Origin: Elizabethkingia miricola
Lineage (GTDB): Bacteria; Bacteroidota; Bacteroidia; Flavobacteriales; Weeksellaceae
NCBI RefSeq assembly: GCF_001675285.1
Contig: NZ_LSGQ01000001.1
Coordinates: 186,001 to 250,000 of the forward strand
Direction of reading: 5' to 3'
Length of the DNA: 64,000 nucleotides
The position numbers were made by a program, and so were the translations under genes. Numbering within the stretch: position 1 is the first letter of the stretch; each line of letters starts with the position of its first letter. Under the pieces are notes generated by a model that saw only the letters and a program-made list of their open reading frames with translations, made no database searches and had not been told where the DNA came from. Of the stretch, positions 45,060 through 53,282 are shown in pieces.

Positions 45060-45599
45060 ATGAAAAAAACATTTTTAGTACTAAGCATACTCTCTTTATT
45101 TGCCTGTCAGAAAAAGACAGAAACTAAAGAAATAAACGCTAAAGATAGTATCACTACAAAAAAAGATACTGTAAAGACAGATAAAGTAGCTGAAGCTCCG
45201 GCGGCGCAATTAAACATTGTGGATTTTAAACCGGATGAGATTACTGCTGAAATGCTAAAAGGCAGCCTCCATCCATATGATATGGAAGGAGAATCTATTA
45301 TGGAACTGGTGCCAAGTATGAAAGATTTTATAAAAGGTACTCCTTTAAATGTTGTTTATATTGATCTGTCCTTGAAAAAAGCTTTTATAAAGGCAGATGG
45401 TAAGATTGTTGCTCTTAAGGAAACCGGAAAAGATCAGTATGCTAATAACGAATATAAACTGTCTTTTACTTCTAAAACTCCTGAAAAACTACCACAGGAA
45501 ATAGAAGTTGTAACGTATGCTTACGAAGGAAAAATAACAATTATCAGAAATTCTGACCAAAGTACAGTAGTAAGAGACTATTTTGCTGCAGGTCTGTAA
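45060..45599 (+). CDS. Hypothetical lipoprotein
   Basis: The start is placed at ATG 45060 (MKKTFLVLSILSLFAC), giving 179 residues with a clear lipobox (LFAC, Cys16); a longer frame overlapping gldC is unlikely. A Lys/Thr-rich linker (about 18-50) is followed by a compact domain (about 55-179) with strand/helix pattern and no recognisable active site. The family is unknown to me. It sits 28 bp after gldC and 13 bp before the cystathionine gamma-synthase gene. Confidence 0.75.
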   Translation: MKKTFLVLSILSLFACQKKTETKEINAKDSITTKKDTVKTDKVAEAPAAQLNIVDFKPDEITAEMLKGSLHPYDMEGESIMELVPSMKDFIKGTPLNVVYIDLSLKKAFIKADGKIVALKETGKDQYANNEYKLSFTSKTPEKLPQEIEVVTYAYEGKITIIRNSDQSTVVRDYFAAGL

Positions 45600-45612
45600 A
45601 TACAAATAAAAA

Positions 45613-46761
45613 ATGAAATTCAATACTAAAGTAATTCATGGAAACCAACATGCAGAGCCTCATACAGGTTCTGTAAATGTACCGATATTCCTTACTTCAA
45701 CTTTCGCACAAAAAAGTCCTGGACAACTGCGTGCAGGATATGAATATTCCCGTGGTGCAAACCCAACACGTCAGGCATTAGAAGATGCTCTGGCAAGTAT
45801 AGAGAACGGGGCCAGAGGTTTAGCTTTCGGTTCAGGCCTTGCTGCTATAGATTGTGTACTTAAATTATTAAATCCTGGTGATGAAGTTATTGCTGTAGAC
45901 GATCTTTACGGTGGTACTTACAGAATGTTTACCCGCCTTTTTGAAAAATATCAGTTAAAGTTTACGTTCGTTAACTTCGATGATGTTTCAAAAATAGCTG
46001 ACCTTATTAATGATAAGACAAAGCTAATCTGGTTAGAAACGCCGACGAATCCTTTAATGAAATTAGTAGACATTAAAGCTGTTGCGGATCTTATTCAGGG
46101 GAAAGATATTCTTTTAGCTGTAGACAATACTTTTGCATCACCATACCTTCAACAGCCTTTAGATTTAGGCGCGGATATCATCATGCATTCTGCTACTAAA
46201 TATCTTGGAGGTCACTCTGATGTTGTTGCAGGAGCTTTGGTTGCTAAAACAGAAGAATTAGGAGAAAAACTACACTTTATTCAGTTTGCATCCGGAGGTA
46301 TCTTAGGTCCGCACGATTCTTATTTAGTACTAAGAGGTATTAAAACTTTAGCATTGAGAATGCAAAGACATTCTGAAAACGGAATCAAAGTTGCTCAGTT
46401 CTTGGAAAAACATCCGGCTATTGAACAAGTATTTTATCCGGGATTAGAAAGCCATCCACAAAATGATTTGGCTAAAAAACAAATGAAAGACTTTGGCGGA
46501 ATGGTTTCTTTTACCTTCAAATCTGGTAAAAAAGAAGACTCGGTTAAGTTCCTGGAAAATCTTCGTGTTTTCACATTAGCAGAATCACTTGGTGGTGTAG
46601 AGTCTTTAGCAAATCACCCAGCTATGATGACACACGCATCTATTCCTGCTGAAAAACGTGCTGAGTTAGGTATCACTGATGATCTTGTACGTCTTAGTGC
46701 AGGTATTGAGGATATTGAAGATCTATTACAGGATCTGGAGCAAGCGCTGAACGCTATATAG
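45613..46761 (+). CDS. Cystathionine gamma-synthase/lyase family PLP enzyme
   Basis: The 382-residue protein has the Cys/Met-metabolism PLP-enzyme signature with the PLP lysine Lys196 in HSATKYLGGHSDVVAG, the N-terminal YEYSRGANPTR, and VESLANHPAMMTHASIP near the C-terminus. Sequence cannot cleanly separate gamma-synthase (MetB) from gamma-lyase; I favour the synthase/lyase level only. It acts in transsulfuration between homoserine esters, cysteine and methionine. No SAM riboswitch lies before it, unlike the TonB receptor at 49703. Confidence 0.9.
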   Translation: MKFNTKVIHGNQHAEPHTGSVNVPIFLTSTFAQKSPGQLRAGYEYSRGANPTRQALEDALASIENGARGLAFGSGLAAIDCVLKLLNPGDEVIAVDDLYGGTYRMFTRLFEKYQLKFTFVNFDDVSKIADLINDKTKLIWLETPTNPLMKLVDIKAVADLIQGKDILLAVDNTFASPYLQQPLDLGADIIMHSATKYLGGHSDVVAGALVAKTEELGEKLHFIQFASGGILGPHDSYLVLRGIKTLALRMQRHSENGIKVAQFLEKHPAIEQVFYPGLESHPQNDLAKKQMKDFGGMVSFTFKSGKKEDSVKFLENLRVFTLAESLGGVESLANHPAMMTHASIPAEKRAELGITDDLVRLSAGIEDIEDLLQDLEQALNAI

Positions 46762-46784
46762 GCCACCCAACAGAAAACTATAAT

Positions 46785-46818
46785 TAAATTTGACTAGAGG
46801 CGGGTAAAACCCGTCTCT
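46785..46818 (+). promoter_or_regulatory. -7 element and hairpin between the PLP enzyme and Sua5-like genes
   Basis: TAAATTTG at 46785-46792 matches TAnnTTTG. A 10-bp stem (AGAGGCGGGT 46796-46805, loop AAA, ACCCGTCTCT 46809-46818) follows. It lacks a U-run, so it is more likely a leader hairpin or weak attenuator than a terminator. Confidence 0.4.
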
Positions 46819-46830
46819 GCTATAAAATAA

Positions 46831-47379
46831 ATGGAACAGATAATCAACATACTAAAATCCGGAGGTACTATTGTATACCCTACCGATACGATATGGGGAA
46901 TTGGCTGTGATGCTACTAATATCGAAGCAATAAAAAAAATCTACGATATAAAGCACCGTGATGCCAACAAATCTATGATCATTCTCGTAGAAAGCGAGCG
47001 TCGCCTTCAGGAATTAGTAGAAGTACCTGAACTGGCATGGGAAATGATGGACCTCAGCGAGAAACCTATTACCTTTATCTATGATAACCCAAAAGGGCTT
47101 CCAAAAGAGCTTTTAGCAGAAGATGGCAGTATAGGTATCCGTTTGGTAAAAAATGATTTTTGCAAGAAACTTATTTCCAAACTCAACAAGCCATTGGTAT
47201 CTACCTCTGCTAACCTGAGTGGCAGCAAAAGCCCGTTAAAATTTGCAGATATAGATCCTGAGATCCTGAAAGGAGTTGATTATGTTGTAGAAGAGTTTCA
47301 CGATGTGGTTTCTGAATATCCCGGATCATCTGTGATCAAAATCGGTCAGGATGGGAAAATAAAAATCATTAGAGAATAA
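46831..47379 (+). CDS. L-threonylcarbamoyladenylate synthase (Sua5/YrdC/YciO family)
   Basis: The 182-residue single-domain protein has the YrdC-type pattern: GGTIVYPTDTIWGIGCDA, IKHRDANKSMIILV (KxR...K), PLVSTSANLSG and EYPGSSVIKI. This family makes threonylcarbamoyl-AMP for tRNA t6A37, although YciO-type members may do otherwise. The CCA-adding enzyme gene follows 14 bp later, making a small tRNA-maturation pair. Confidence 0.92.
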   Translation: MEQIINILKSGGTIVYPTDTIWGIGCDATNIEAIKKIYDIKHRDANKSMIILVESERRLQELVEVPELAWEMMDLSEKPITFIYDNPKGLPKELLAEDGSIGIRLVKNDFCKKLISKLNKPLVSTSANLSGSKSPLKFADIDPEILKGVDYVVEEFHDVVSEYPGSSVIKIGQDGKIKIIRE

Positions 47380-47393
47380 CGAAAAGATATATT

Positions 47394-48818
47394 TTGAAGA
47401 TCAATCTTAACCAAAATAAACACTTAAAAATATTCAAACTGGTCTCTGAGGCCGCAGAACAAAATACACAATCTGCTTATATAGTAGGCGGATATGTTCG
47501 TGATTTGCTTATGCAGCGTAAGGAGCCAACAGATATAGATTTTGTAACGGAAAGCAGCGGAATTAAGCTTGCGGAAACCGTAGCAGAAAATATCAATCCA
47601 AAACCTAAGGTTTCGGTTTTCAAAACTTATGGTACTGCTATGATTAAATACCAGAATCTTGATCTGGAATTTGTTGGGGCACGTAAAGAGAGTTATACTG
47701 AAAACAGCCGTAATCCGGAGGTAGAAATCGGTACACTGGAAGACGACCAAAAACGTCGGGATTTTACTATTAATGCAATGGCAATATCTCTGGGAAAGGA
47801 AAATTTCGGAGAACTGATTGATCCATTCAACGGGATGCAGGATTTAAGTGATAAAATCCTCCGTACTCCATTGGAACCCGTACAAACCTATTCTGATGAC
47901 CCTTTACGTATGATGCGTGCTATAAGATTCGCATCTACTCTTAATTTCAGAATTGAAGACAAGTCATTACAGGCTATTAAACAGGAAGCTAAGCGTATAG
48001 AAATTGTATCTATGGAACGCATTATGACGGAGTTCAATAAAATAATGCTATCTGAAAAGCCATCTACAGGGTTAAGTATTCTGGAGAAAACAGGACTTTT
48101 TGATATTATTCTTCCTGAAATTACGGCTCTTAAAGGAATTGAAGAAAAAGAAGGGCAAACCCATAAAGACAATTTCTATCATACATTGGAAGTTGTAGAC
48201 AATATTTCTGTAAATACAGACAATCTATGGCTGCGTTGGGCTGCATTGCTTCACGATGTAGGAAAAGCACCTACCAAGAAATTCACACCTGAACAGGGCT
48301 GGTCTTTCCACGGTCATGAGTTTCTGGGTTCTAAAATGGTAAAAACACTATTCCAAAGACTGAAACTTCCTTTAGGTGCTGAAATGAAGTATGTACAAAA
48401 AATGGTAAAGCTATCTTCCCGCCCTATAGCCCTTATTACGGATGATACATCGGATAGTGCATTAAGAAGACTTCTTTTTGATGCAGGAAAAGACCTTGAA
48501 GATCTTTTCACCTTATGTAAAGCTGATATTACAACTAAAAATTCGAGCAAACAGAAACGTTTCAAGAAAAATTTTGAGTATGTAGAACAAAAAATAAAGG
48601 AAGTAGAAGAGAAAGATCATGTACGTAATTTCCAGCCTCCTATCTCCGGAGAAGAAATTATGGAAATGTTTTCTTTAAAGCCTGGTAAGGAAATTGGCAT
48701 TCTGAAAGAAAAAGTAAAAGAAGCTATTCTGGAGGGTGAAATTCCGAACGAAAAAGAAGCTGCCAGAAGTTTTGTTATAGAACAAGCTTCATTGATTGGT
48801 GTTGAAATAAAAAAATAA
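47394..48818 (+). CDS. CCA tRNA nucleotidyltransferase with HD domain
   Basis: The 474-residue protein starts with TTG at 47394 (MKINLNQNKHLKI); the first ATG lies after the GGYVRDLL nucleotide-binding motif and so cannot be the start. The nucleotidyltransferase head has IVGGYVRDLL (30-39) and DID (48-50), followed by RRDFTINAMA and the RMMRAIRFA RNA-binding region. An HD phosphohydrolase domain has LLHDVGKAPTKK (about residue 287). It adds or repairs the 3' CCA end of tRNA. Confidence 0.95.
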   Translation: MKINLNQNKHLKIFKLVSEAAEQNTQSAYIVGGYVRDLLMQRKEPTDIDFVTESSGIKLAETVAENINPKPKVSVFKTYGTAMIKYQNLDLEFVGARKESYTENSRNPEVEIGTLEDDQKRRDFTINAMAISLGKENFGELIDPFNGMQDLSDKILRTPLEPVQTYSDDPLRMMRAIRFASTLNFRIEDKSLQAIKQEAKRIEIVSMERIMTEFNKIMLSEKPSTGLSILEKTGLFDIILPEITALKGIEEKEGQTHKDNFYHTLEVVDNISVNTDNLWLRWAALLHDVGKAPTKKFTPEQGWSFHGHEFLGSKMVKTLFQRLKLPLGAEMKYVQKMVKLSSRPIALITDDTSDSALRRLLFDAGKDLEDLFTLCKADITTKNSSKQKRFKKNFEYVEQKIKEVEEKDHVRNFQPPISGEEIMEMFSLKPGKEIGILKEKVKEAILEGEIPNEKEAARSFVIEQASLIGVEIKK

Positions 48819-48823
48819 ACAGA

Positions 48824-48858
48824 TAAAGCGTTTCAGAAATTTGAAACGCTTTATTTTG
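48824..48858 (+). terminator. Terminator of the Sua5-like/CCA-adding operon
   Basis: TAAAGCGTTTCA (48824-48835), loop GAAATT, TGAAACGCTTTA (48842-48853), then T-rich sequence. Confidence 0.88.
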
Positions 48859-48919
48859 TAAATATTTTAGGAGAACTAATTATCATACATGGATTATCCT
48901 AATTAAAAGATAACCTTAA

Positions 48920-49642
48920 ATGAACCACATTCAAAATCTAATATCCGATACACATCACAGACCCTGGAAGCTGCCAATCGGAAAATGGCAATACTACCAG
49001 GAGTGGAATGATGCTTTATTCTTACATTTTGAAGTGGACTTCAATATACTTAGGAAACTTGTTCCTGAAAATTTAAATATTGATAGTTTTGAAGGGAAAT
49101 ATTATGTCTCGGTTGTCGCTTTTAAGATGGAAAAAATACGTCCCAGAAACCTTCCTTCAGTAGGATTTATTTCGGATTTCTATGAGATAAATGTCCGTAC
49201 TTATATAAACAATGACGATAAGCAGGGTGTGTATTTCCTTAATATTGAAGCCGAAAAACAAATTTCCGCTTTTGTAGCAAGAACATTGTCAGGATTGCCT
49301 TATGAAAAATCTGAGATCAAACGCGGTACTAAAAGTTATAGCAGTAGAAATATAAAAAAGAAATTCTCTCTCATAGCGAACTTTGAGCCTTGTGAAAGAA
49401 TAGAGAACAAAACAGCTTTCGACTTATGGTTAACTGAGAGATATTGTTTATATCTTATCAAAGATCAGAAAACATTAAGATATGAGATACATCACGCAGA
49501 ATGGCCATTGCATTCTGTTAATCATTCAGATTTATCTTTAAATTATGGTTTTGAGGCAATTAATTTAAATGCCGAAAATGTTATAGCCTGCCATTACTCA
49601 CCCGGAGTAAAAGTACTTTCCTGGACGGCAGAAAAGCTCTAA
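48920..49642 (+). CDS. DUF2071 (YqjF-like) protein
   Basis: The 240-residue protein opens with HRPWKLPIGKWQYYQEWND and LFLHFEVDFNILRKLVPENL, the standard DUF2071 start, followed by FEINVRTYI-like YEINVRTYI and GVYFLNIEAEK, and ends HYSPGVKVLSW. The family is probably related to acetoacetate-decarboxylase-like folds and has no established activity. It is cytoplasmic and monocistronic, with a terminator on each side. Confidence 0.88.
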   Translation: MNHIQNLISDTHHRPWKLPIGKWQYYQEWNDALFLHFEVDFNILRKLVPENLNIDSFEGKYYVSVVAFKMEKIRPRNLPSVGFISDFYEINVRTYINNDDKQGVYFLNIEAEKQISAFVARTLSGLPYEKSEIKRGTKSYSSRNIKKKFSLIANFEPCERIENKTAFDLWLTERYCLYLIKDQKTLRYEIHHAEWPLHSVNHSDLSLNYGFEAINLNAENVIACHYSPGVKVLSWTAEKL

Positions 49643-49660
49643 ACTAAATAAACAGAAAAT

Positions 49661-49692
49661 AAAACCCGCATCAGAATCTGGTGCGGGTTTTT
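49661..49692. terminator. Bidirectional terminator
   Basis: A 14-bp stem (AAAACCCGCATCAG with one G-U pair) and AAT loop, between the convergent DUF2071 and TonB receptor genes. Confidence 0.9.
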
Positions 49693-49702
49693 AATGTATC
49701 AA

Positions 49703-52483
49703 TTAGAAATTAAAATTAAGCCTTGTGAAAACATAACGTCCGTTCATTCCGAACTGTGATGTAGATCTGGTATATACGAACTGATCGTTATTAGAAGATA
49801 CCGGAAGGTTTCTGGAAGGATAAACATCAAATACATTGTTAGCCCCCAATGTCAAGCTAATATTTTTGCTGAATCCATAAGCTACAGAAAGATCTGTAAT
49901 CACTCTGTCGGACATAATCTGGTGAGTATCCGGTTGTACAATTATATCTGCACCTGTAACTTTACCATAATAAGTATTTCTTACATACACATCTAACTTA
50001 CCAAATTGTAAAGTATGTGCAAGACTGGCTTTTACTCTTGGAACAGCTTCTTCCAGATAAACTCTGGATTTTTCAGAAAAATATACATTATCCAAACCTG
50101 CATTATGCAATAAGTCTGACGAATGAATATCTCCTACTCTTTTTGTTTTATTCAGGTTAATGGCAAAATCATTCTTAAGAGAAAAACCAGCTGTTTTATA
50201 ATTATGACTGATTACAACATCTACCCCGCGGGTTTCTGTATCTATGGCATTAGCAAAGAACTGTGCTCCGTCAACACCTAAAGCATTCATTGTATTGTTA
50301 ACTTCTTGTTGTGCTGGTGTAAGATTTGCCCCTTTAAATTTGGAGAATAAATCTGTAAGTACAATTCTGTTTTTTACTTTAATCCAATAACCATCAGCTG
50401 TAATGTTCAGGTTTAAAGCCGGAATTTTATAAGTAAATCCGGCACTGATTGATTGAGAAGTTTCCTGCTTTAACTTTGGTATTCCAAAACCTCTTGCTAT
50501 TTGTGAATCATTACTGAAAGTTCCTACTTCCTGAATCTCCCCAACTGGATTTCCAGGTATTGTAACATATAAGCTGGATGTTGTATTATAATAAATCTGA
50601 TGAATGGACGGTGCCCGGAATCCTGTAGATCCTGCAAATCTAAAATTAAGATCCTTTGTTAATTTTATACGGGAAGCTAATTTGAAATTAACTGTATTTC
50701 CAAAATCTGAATAATTTTCATAACGCACAGCTCCGTCTACCAATAGCCAATTGGTAAAGTTAACTTCTGCATCTGCATAAGCCGCATAAGAATTACGATT
50801 TTTACTTACTGCATTCACACTTCTGTATCCGCTAAATACTTGTGATCCTCCAGGCAATGCGTTACCAAAAAAATCTGTTGGTCTTAGTTGATTTACATAG
50901 TCTGTAACAGGATTTCCATTAATATCGTATGTAAGATAAGAAACTGGTTCTCCTTCATTTATTTTAAAACTTTCATGTCTTTGTTCACCTCCAAAAGCAA
51001 AGTTTAGTCCGTCAAAAACATCAAACTTTTTACTGAAGTCCAGGTTAATGGTATTTTGTAAAAACCTAAGTCCCCCTGCTTTAAATTTACTTGGAGAATT
51101 AAATCTTAAACTGGTATTTCCTGTATTACTGATAGTATAATCAAAAGAGTTTTGTCCAAAAGTATTACTGAAATCCACATTCCAACCATCCCATGTACCT
51201 TTCACACCTGCAGAAAGTGATACATCCTGTATATCTGTATTAATCTTAGGTAAATAACCATCTAAATATAATCCTGTAAATGTCCTGGATTGATTTGGCT
51301 TTCTGAAGAAACCTCCAGAAGTTCCGTATCTATAGCCATAGCCACCGAATGTATATACTTTCCATGTGTCACTTAATGGGATTTCGGCATTCACAAAAAT
51401 CTGATTATTATTCAGTTTGGACTGTCCAACCCACATATTAAAATCACGTCTTTCCTGTCCTCTATAAGCCAATTCCTGATCGGTATAATTAGCTCCCAAC
51501 AGCCCCTGAAGTGTCGAAATATTACTAGCATTTTGAATTTGTTGCTGGTAGGCATTATCAAAATAATTTACTTTTTGTGCATACTGTTTTATAACTCCAA
51601 TCAATTGTTGTTGTTGCTGGTTACTAAGCTGATCCATACGCGTGAAATATGAGGAAAGATTCACACCTCCTTCAGCAGCTCTCTTTTCGATCGCATTATA
51701 GGCATTGTATATATTACCGCTTTCAACTCCTGCTCTGAAGGTAGGATTACGGTATTGGGAAGAAAAAGTAACATTAACAAACCCTCCTTTTTTACCTACT
51801 TTAGCACCATAATTAAGGTCTACCTGAATCTGATCTCCATCCCAGTTACCTGTATGATTCTTGGCTGCATCTGTTAAATATCCACCATAACTGACTTGCC
51901 CTGTAAGTTTCCCCGTATCTCTTTTTAACTGTAGGTTCATAACGCCGGCAATAGCATCGGATCCGTATTGTGCAGAAGCACCATCACGCAATACCTCTAT
52001 TCTGCTTAAAGCAAAAGAAGGAATAGCATTAAGGTCTGTTCCTACGGTCCCTCTTCCGGGTGAACCATTTACATTGATTAAAGCTGAAGTATGCCGTCTC
52101 TTACCGTTTACCAATACTAAAACCTGATCTGGTCCTAAACCTCTTAACTGCGCAGGATCCAAGTGGTCTGTACCGTCTGCATTGGTTTGCACTGTAGATG
52201 TAAAAGATGGTGCTACAGCATTAAGAATCTGATTAATATTGGTTTGTGGTAATACTAAAGAAGCTTCTTTAAGATTGAAAACATCCACCGGAACCGGGCT
52301 ATCTGCCTTAGAACGCCCTCCGGAACGCGAACCTACAATAACAACCTCGTCTATGCTTTTATCTTTAAGGCTGTCCTTTTTTGTTTCCTGTCCGTATACC
52401 TGCCCAAAACCTGCAAAAAATAGAACAGAAGCTGTAAGTACAACTCTGGATTTCTTTTCAGTCAAAATGTTTTTCTTTATCAT
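49703..52483 (-). CDS. TonB-dependent receptor under SAM riboswitch control
   Basis: The 926-residue protein has a hydrophobic signal (about 14-31, ending VYGQ), a TonB-box-like DEVVIVGSRSG, a plug domain (about 60-180; QILNAVAPSFTST, LRGLGPDQVLVLVNGKRRH, IEVLRDGASAQYGSDAIAGV) and a beta-barrel ending in Phe (TRLNFNF). It belongs to the ligand-gated TonB receptor class rather than SusC. The SAM-I riboswitch and terminator in its leader predict expression when S-adenosylmethionine is low, so the substrate may be methionine, a related sulfur compound or a cofactor for methionine synthesis. That is inference. Confidence 0.94.
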   Translation of the reverse strand: MIKKNILTEKKSRVVLTASVLFFAGFGQVYGQETKKDSLKDKSIDEVVIVGSRSGGRSKADSPVPVDVFNLKEASLVLPQTNINQILNAVAPSFTSTVQTNADGTDHLDPAQLRGLGPDQVLVLVNGKRRHTSALINVNGSPGRGTVGTDLNAIPSFALSRIEVLRDGASAQYGSDAIAGVMNLQLKRDTGKLTGQVSYGGYLTDAAKNHTGNWDGDQIQVDLNYGAKVGKKGGFVNVTFSSQYRNPTFRAGVESGNIYNAYNAIEKRAAEGGVNLSSYFTRMDQLSNQQQQQLIGVIKQYAQKVNYFDNAYQQQIQNASNISTLQGLLGANYTDQELAYRGQERRDFNMWVGQSKLNNNQIFVNAEIPLSDTWKVYTFGGYGYRYGTSGGFFRKPNQSRTFTGLYLDGYLPKINTDIQDVSLSAGVKGTWDGWNVDFSNTFGQNSFDYTISNTGNTSLRFNSPSKFKAGGLRFLQNTINLDFSKKFDVFDGLNFAFGGEQRHESFKINEGEPVSYLTYDINGNPVTDYVNQLRPTDFFGNALPGGSQVFSGYRSVNAVSKNRNSYAAYADAEVNFTNWLLVDGAVRYENYSDFGNTVNFKLASRIKLTKDLNFRFAGSTGFRAPSIHQIYYNTTSSLYVTIPGNPVGEIQEVGTFSNDSQIARGFGIPKLKQETSQSISAGFTYKIPALNLNITADGYWIKVKNRIVLTDLFSKFKGANLTPAQQEVNNTMNALGVDGAQFFANAIDTETRGVDVVISHNYKTAGFSLKNDFAINLNKTKRVGDIHSSDLLHNAGLDNVYFSEKSRVYLEEAVPRVKASLAHTLQFGKLDVYVRNTYYGKVTGADIIVQPDTHQIMSDRVITDLSVAYGFSKNISLTLGANNVFDVYPSRNLPVSSNNDQFVYTRSTSQFGMNGRYVFTRLNFNF

Positions 52484-52502
52484 ATTCTAATATTTTTCGA
52501 TT

Positions 52503-52531
52503 AAAAAACCTCATTAGTAAAGCTAATGAGG
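52503..52531 (-). terminator. Riboswitch-controlled terminator (expression platform)
   Basis: On the minus strand CCTCATTAG-type stem (52523-52531 with 52509-52517), loop of 5 nt, then six U at 52508-52503, ending 20 bp before the TonB receptor ATG. Its CUUUACU segment (52522-52516) is complementary to AGUAAAG (52551-52545) at the riboswitch P1 end, which allows an antiterminator. Confidence 0.88.
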
Positions 52532-52544
52532 CATTGCATTATAT

Positions 52545-52645
52545 CTTTACTTATTTTCCCTTTCGGCTGAATGTAACACCTTACCTTTCGGCAGGTTGTC
52601 AAGACTTCATAGGTTCAGTTCCCTCCGTCTTTCTTAATAAGCTAT
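52545..52645 (-). promoter_or_regulatory. SAM-I (S-box) riboswitch
   Basis: On the minus strand the S-box features appear in order. P1 is CUUAUU/AAUAAG (52641-52636 with 52555-52550). P2 is AAGAC/GUCUU enclosing the GGAGGGA k-turn side and UGAAG. The conserved GACAACC follows, then a P3 hairpin with a GAAA loop, AAGGUGUUACAUUC (the AAGGUGCUAAUUC box) and a P4 hairpin CC-GAAA-GG. The order and spacing match SAM-I riboswitches that turn expression off when SAM is bound. A terminator follows directly. Confidence 0.92.
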
Positions 52646-52669
52646 TAATTCTGTGAAATAATTTCGGTA

Positions 52670-52700
52670 CAAAGATATAAAAAATCTAAAATACTACAAA
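52670..52700 (-). promoter_or_regulatory. Consensus promoter of the riboswitch-TonB receptor unit
   Basis: On the minus strand TTTG (52700-52697), a 19-nt spacer and TATCTTTG (52677-52670) match the Bacteroidetes consensus exactly. Expected start is near 52663, just ahead of riboswitch P1. Confidence 0.85.
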
Positions 52701-52716
52701 TCTGATAGGAGTTATT

Positions 52717-53250
52717 TTATTCTTTTATTTTTGACTTAAACTTTGACTGAAATTTATCCCATTCATCTCTTGTCTTTATCGTTTTATAAGCTTCTGTAGA
52801 AATAAGGCTCAGATAGGGTTCCATTTCTTTCGGAGTAAAGAACCCCATAAGATTGGTAATCTGCATATAATCTTCATCCATAAAAACTGTAGATGGGTAA
52901 GAGTATATATTCATGAACCTTGCAAACTCATGCTGTACTCCCCTGCCAGGTGTTTTCTTAAAATTAGGATTGTCAAAATCTCTTCCGTTAAAAAAAAGTT
53001 TTTCTTTTCCTTCAGCATTAAATTTTACCGGATAAAAGTTATCATTGATAAATTTAGAGATAATCGGGTTTGTATAAGTCTGATTATCCATCATTTTACA
53101 AGGCCCACACCAGTCTGCATAAAAGTCAATTAAAATCTTCTTAGGCTTCTTTTTCATAGCTTCCATAGCATCAGTCATAGTCATCCATTTAACCTGACTA
53201 TATCCAAAGCTTATAAAAAGTATGCTGAAAAATAAAATTATTCTCTTCAT
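52717..53250 (-). CDS. Exported thioredoxin-fold protein
   Basis: The start is set at ATG 53250 (MKRIILFFSILFISFGYSQ), giving 177 residues with a signal peptide; the alternative TTG at 53259 adds three residues. The redox motif is WCGPC with Cys48 and Cys51 in DFYADWCGPCKMMD. The later part keeps the thioredoxin fold (FMNIYSYPSTVFMDEDY with the cis-Pro). It probably reduces or forms disulfides in periplasmic proteins. It lies 32 bp after the POT transporter gene in the same direction; a TAAATTTG box (53264-53257) sits just before the ATG. Confidence 0.88.
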   Translation of the reverse strand: MKRIILFFSILFISFGYSQVKWMTMTDAMEAMKKKPKKILIDFYADWCGPCKMMDNQTYTNPIISKFINDNFYPVKFNAEGKEKLFFNGRDFDNPNFKKTPGRGVQHEFARFMNIYSYPSTVFMDEDYMQITNLMGFFTPKEMEPYLSLISTEAYKTIKTRDEWDKFQSKFKSKIKE

Positions 53251-53282
53251 CTTATTCAAATTTAGGCATTGTTATGAATATA

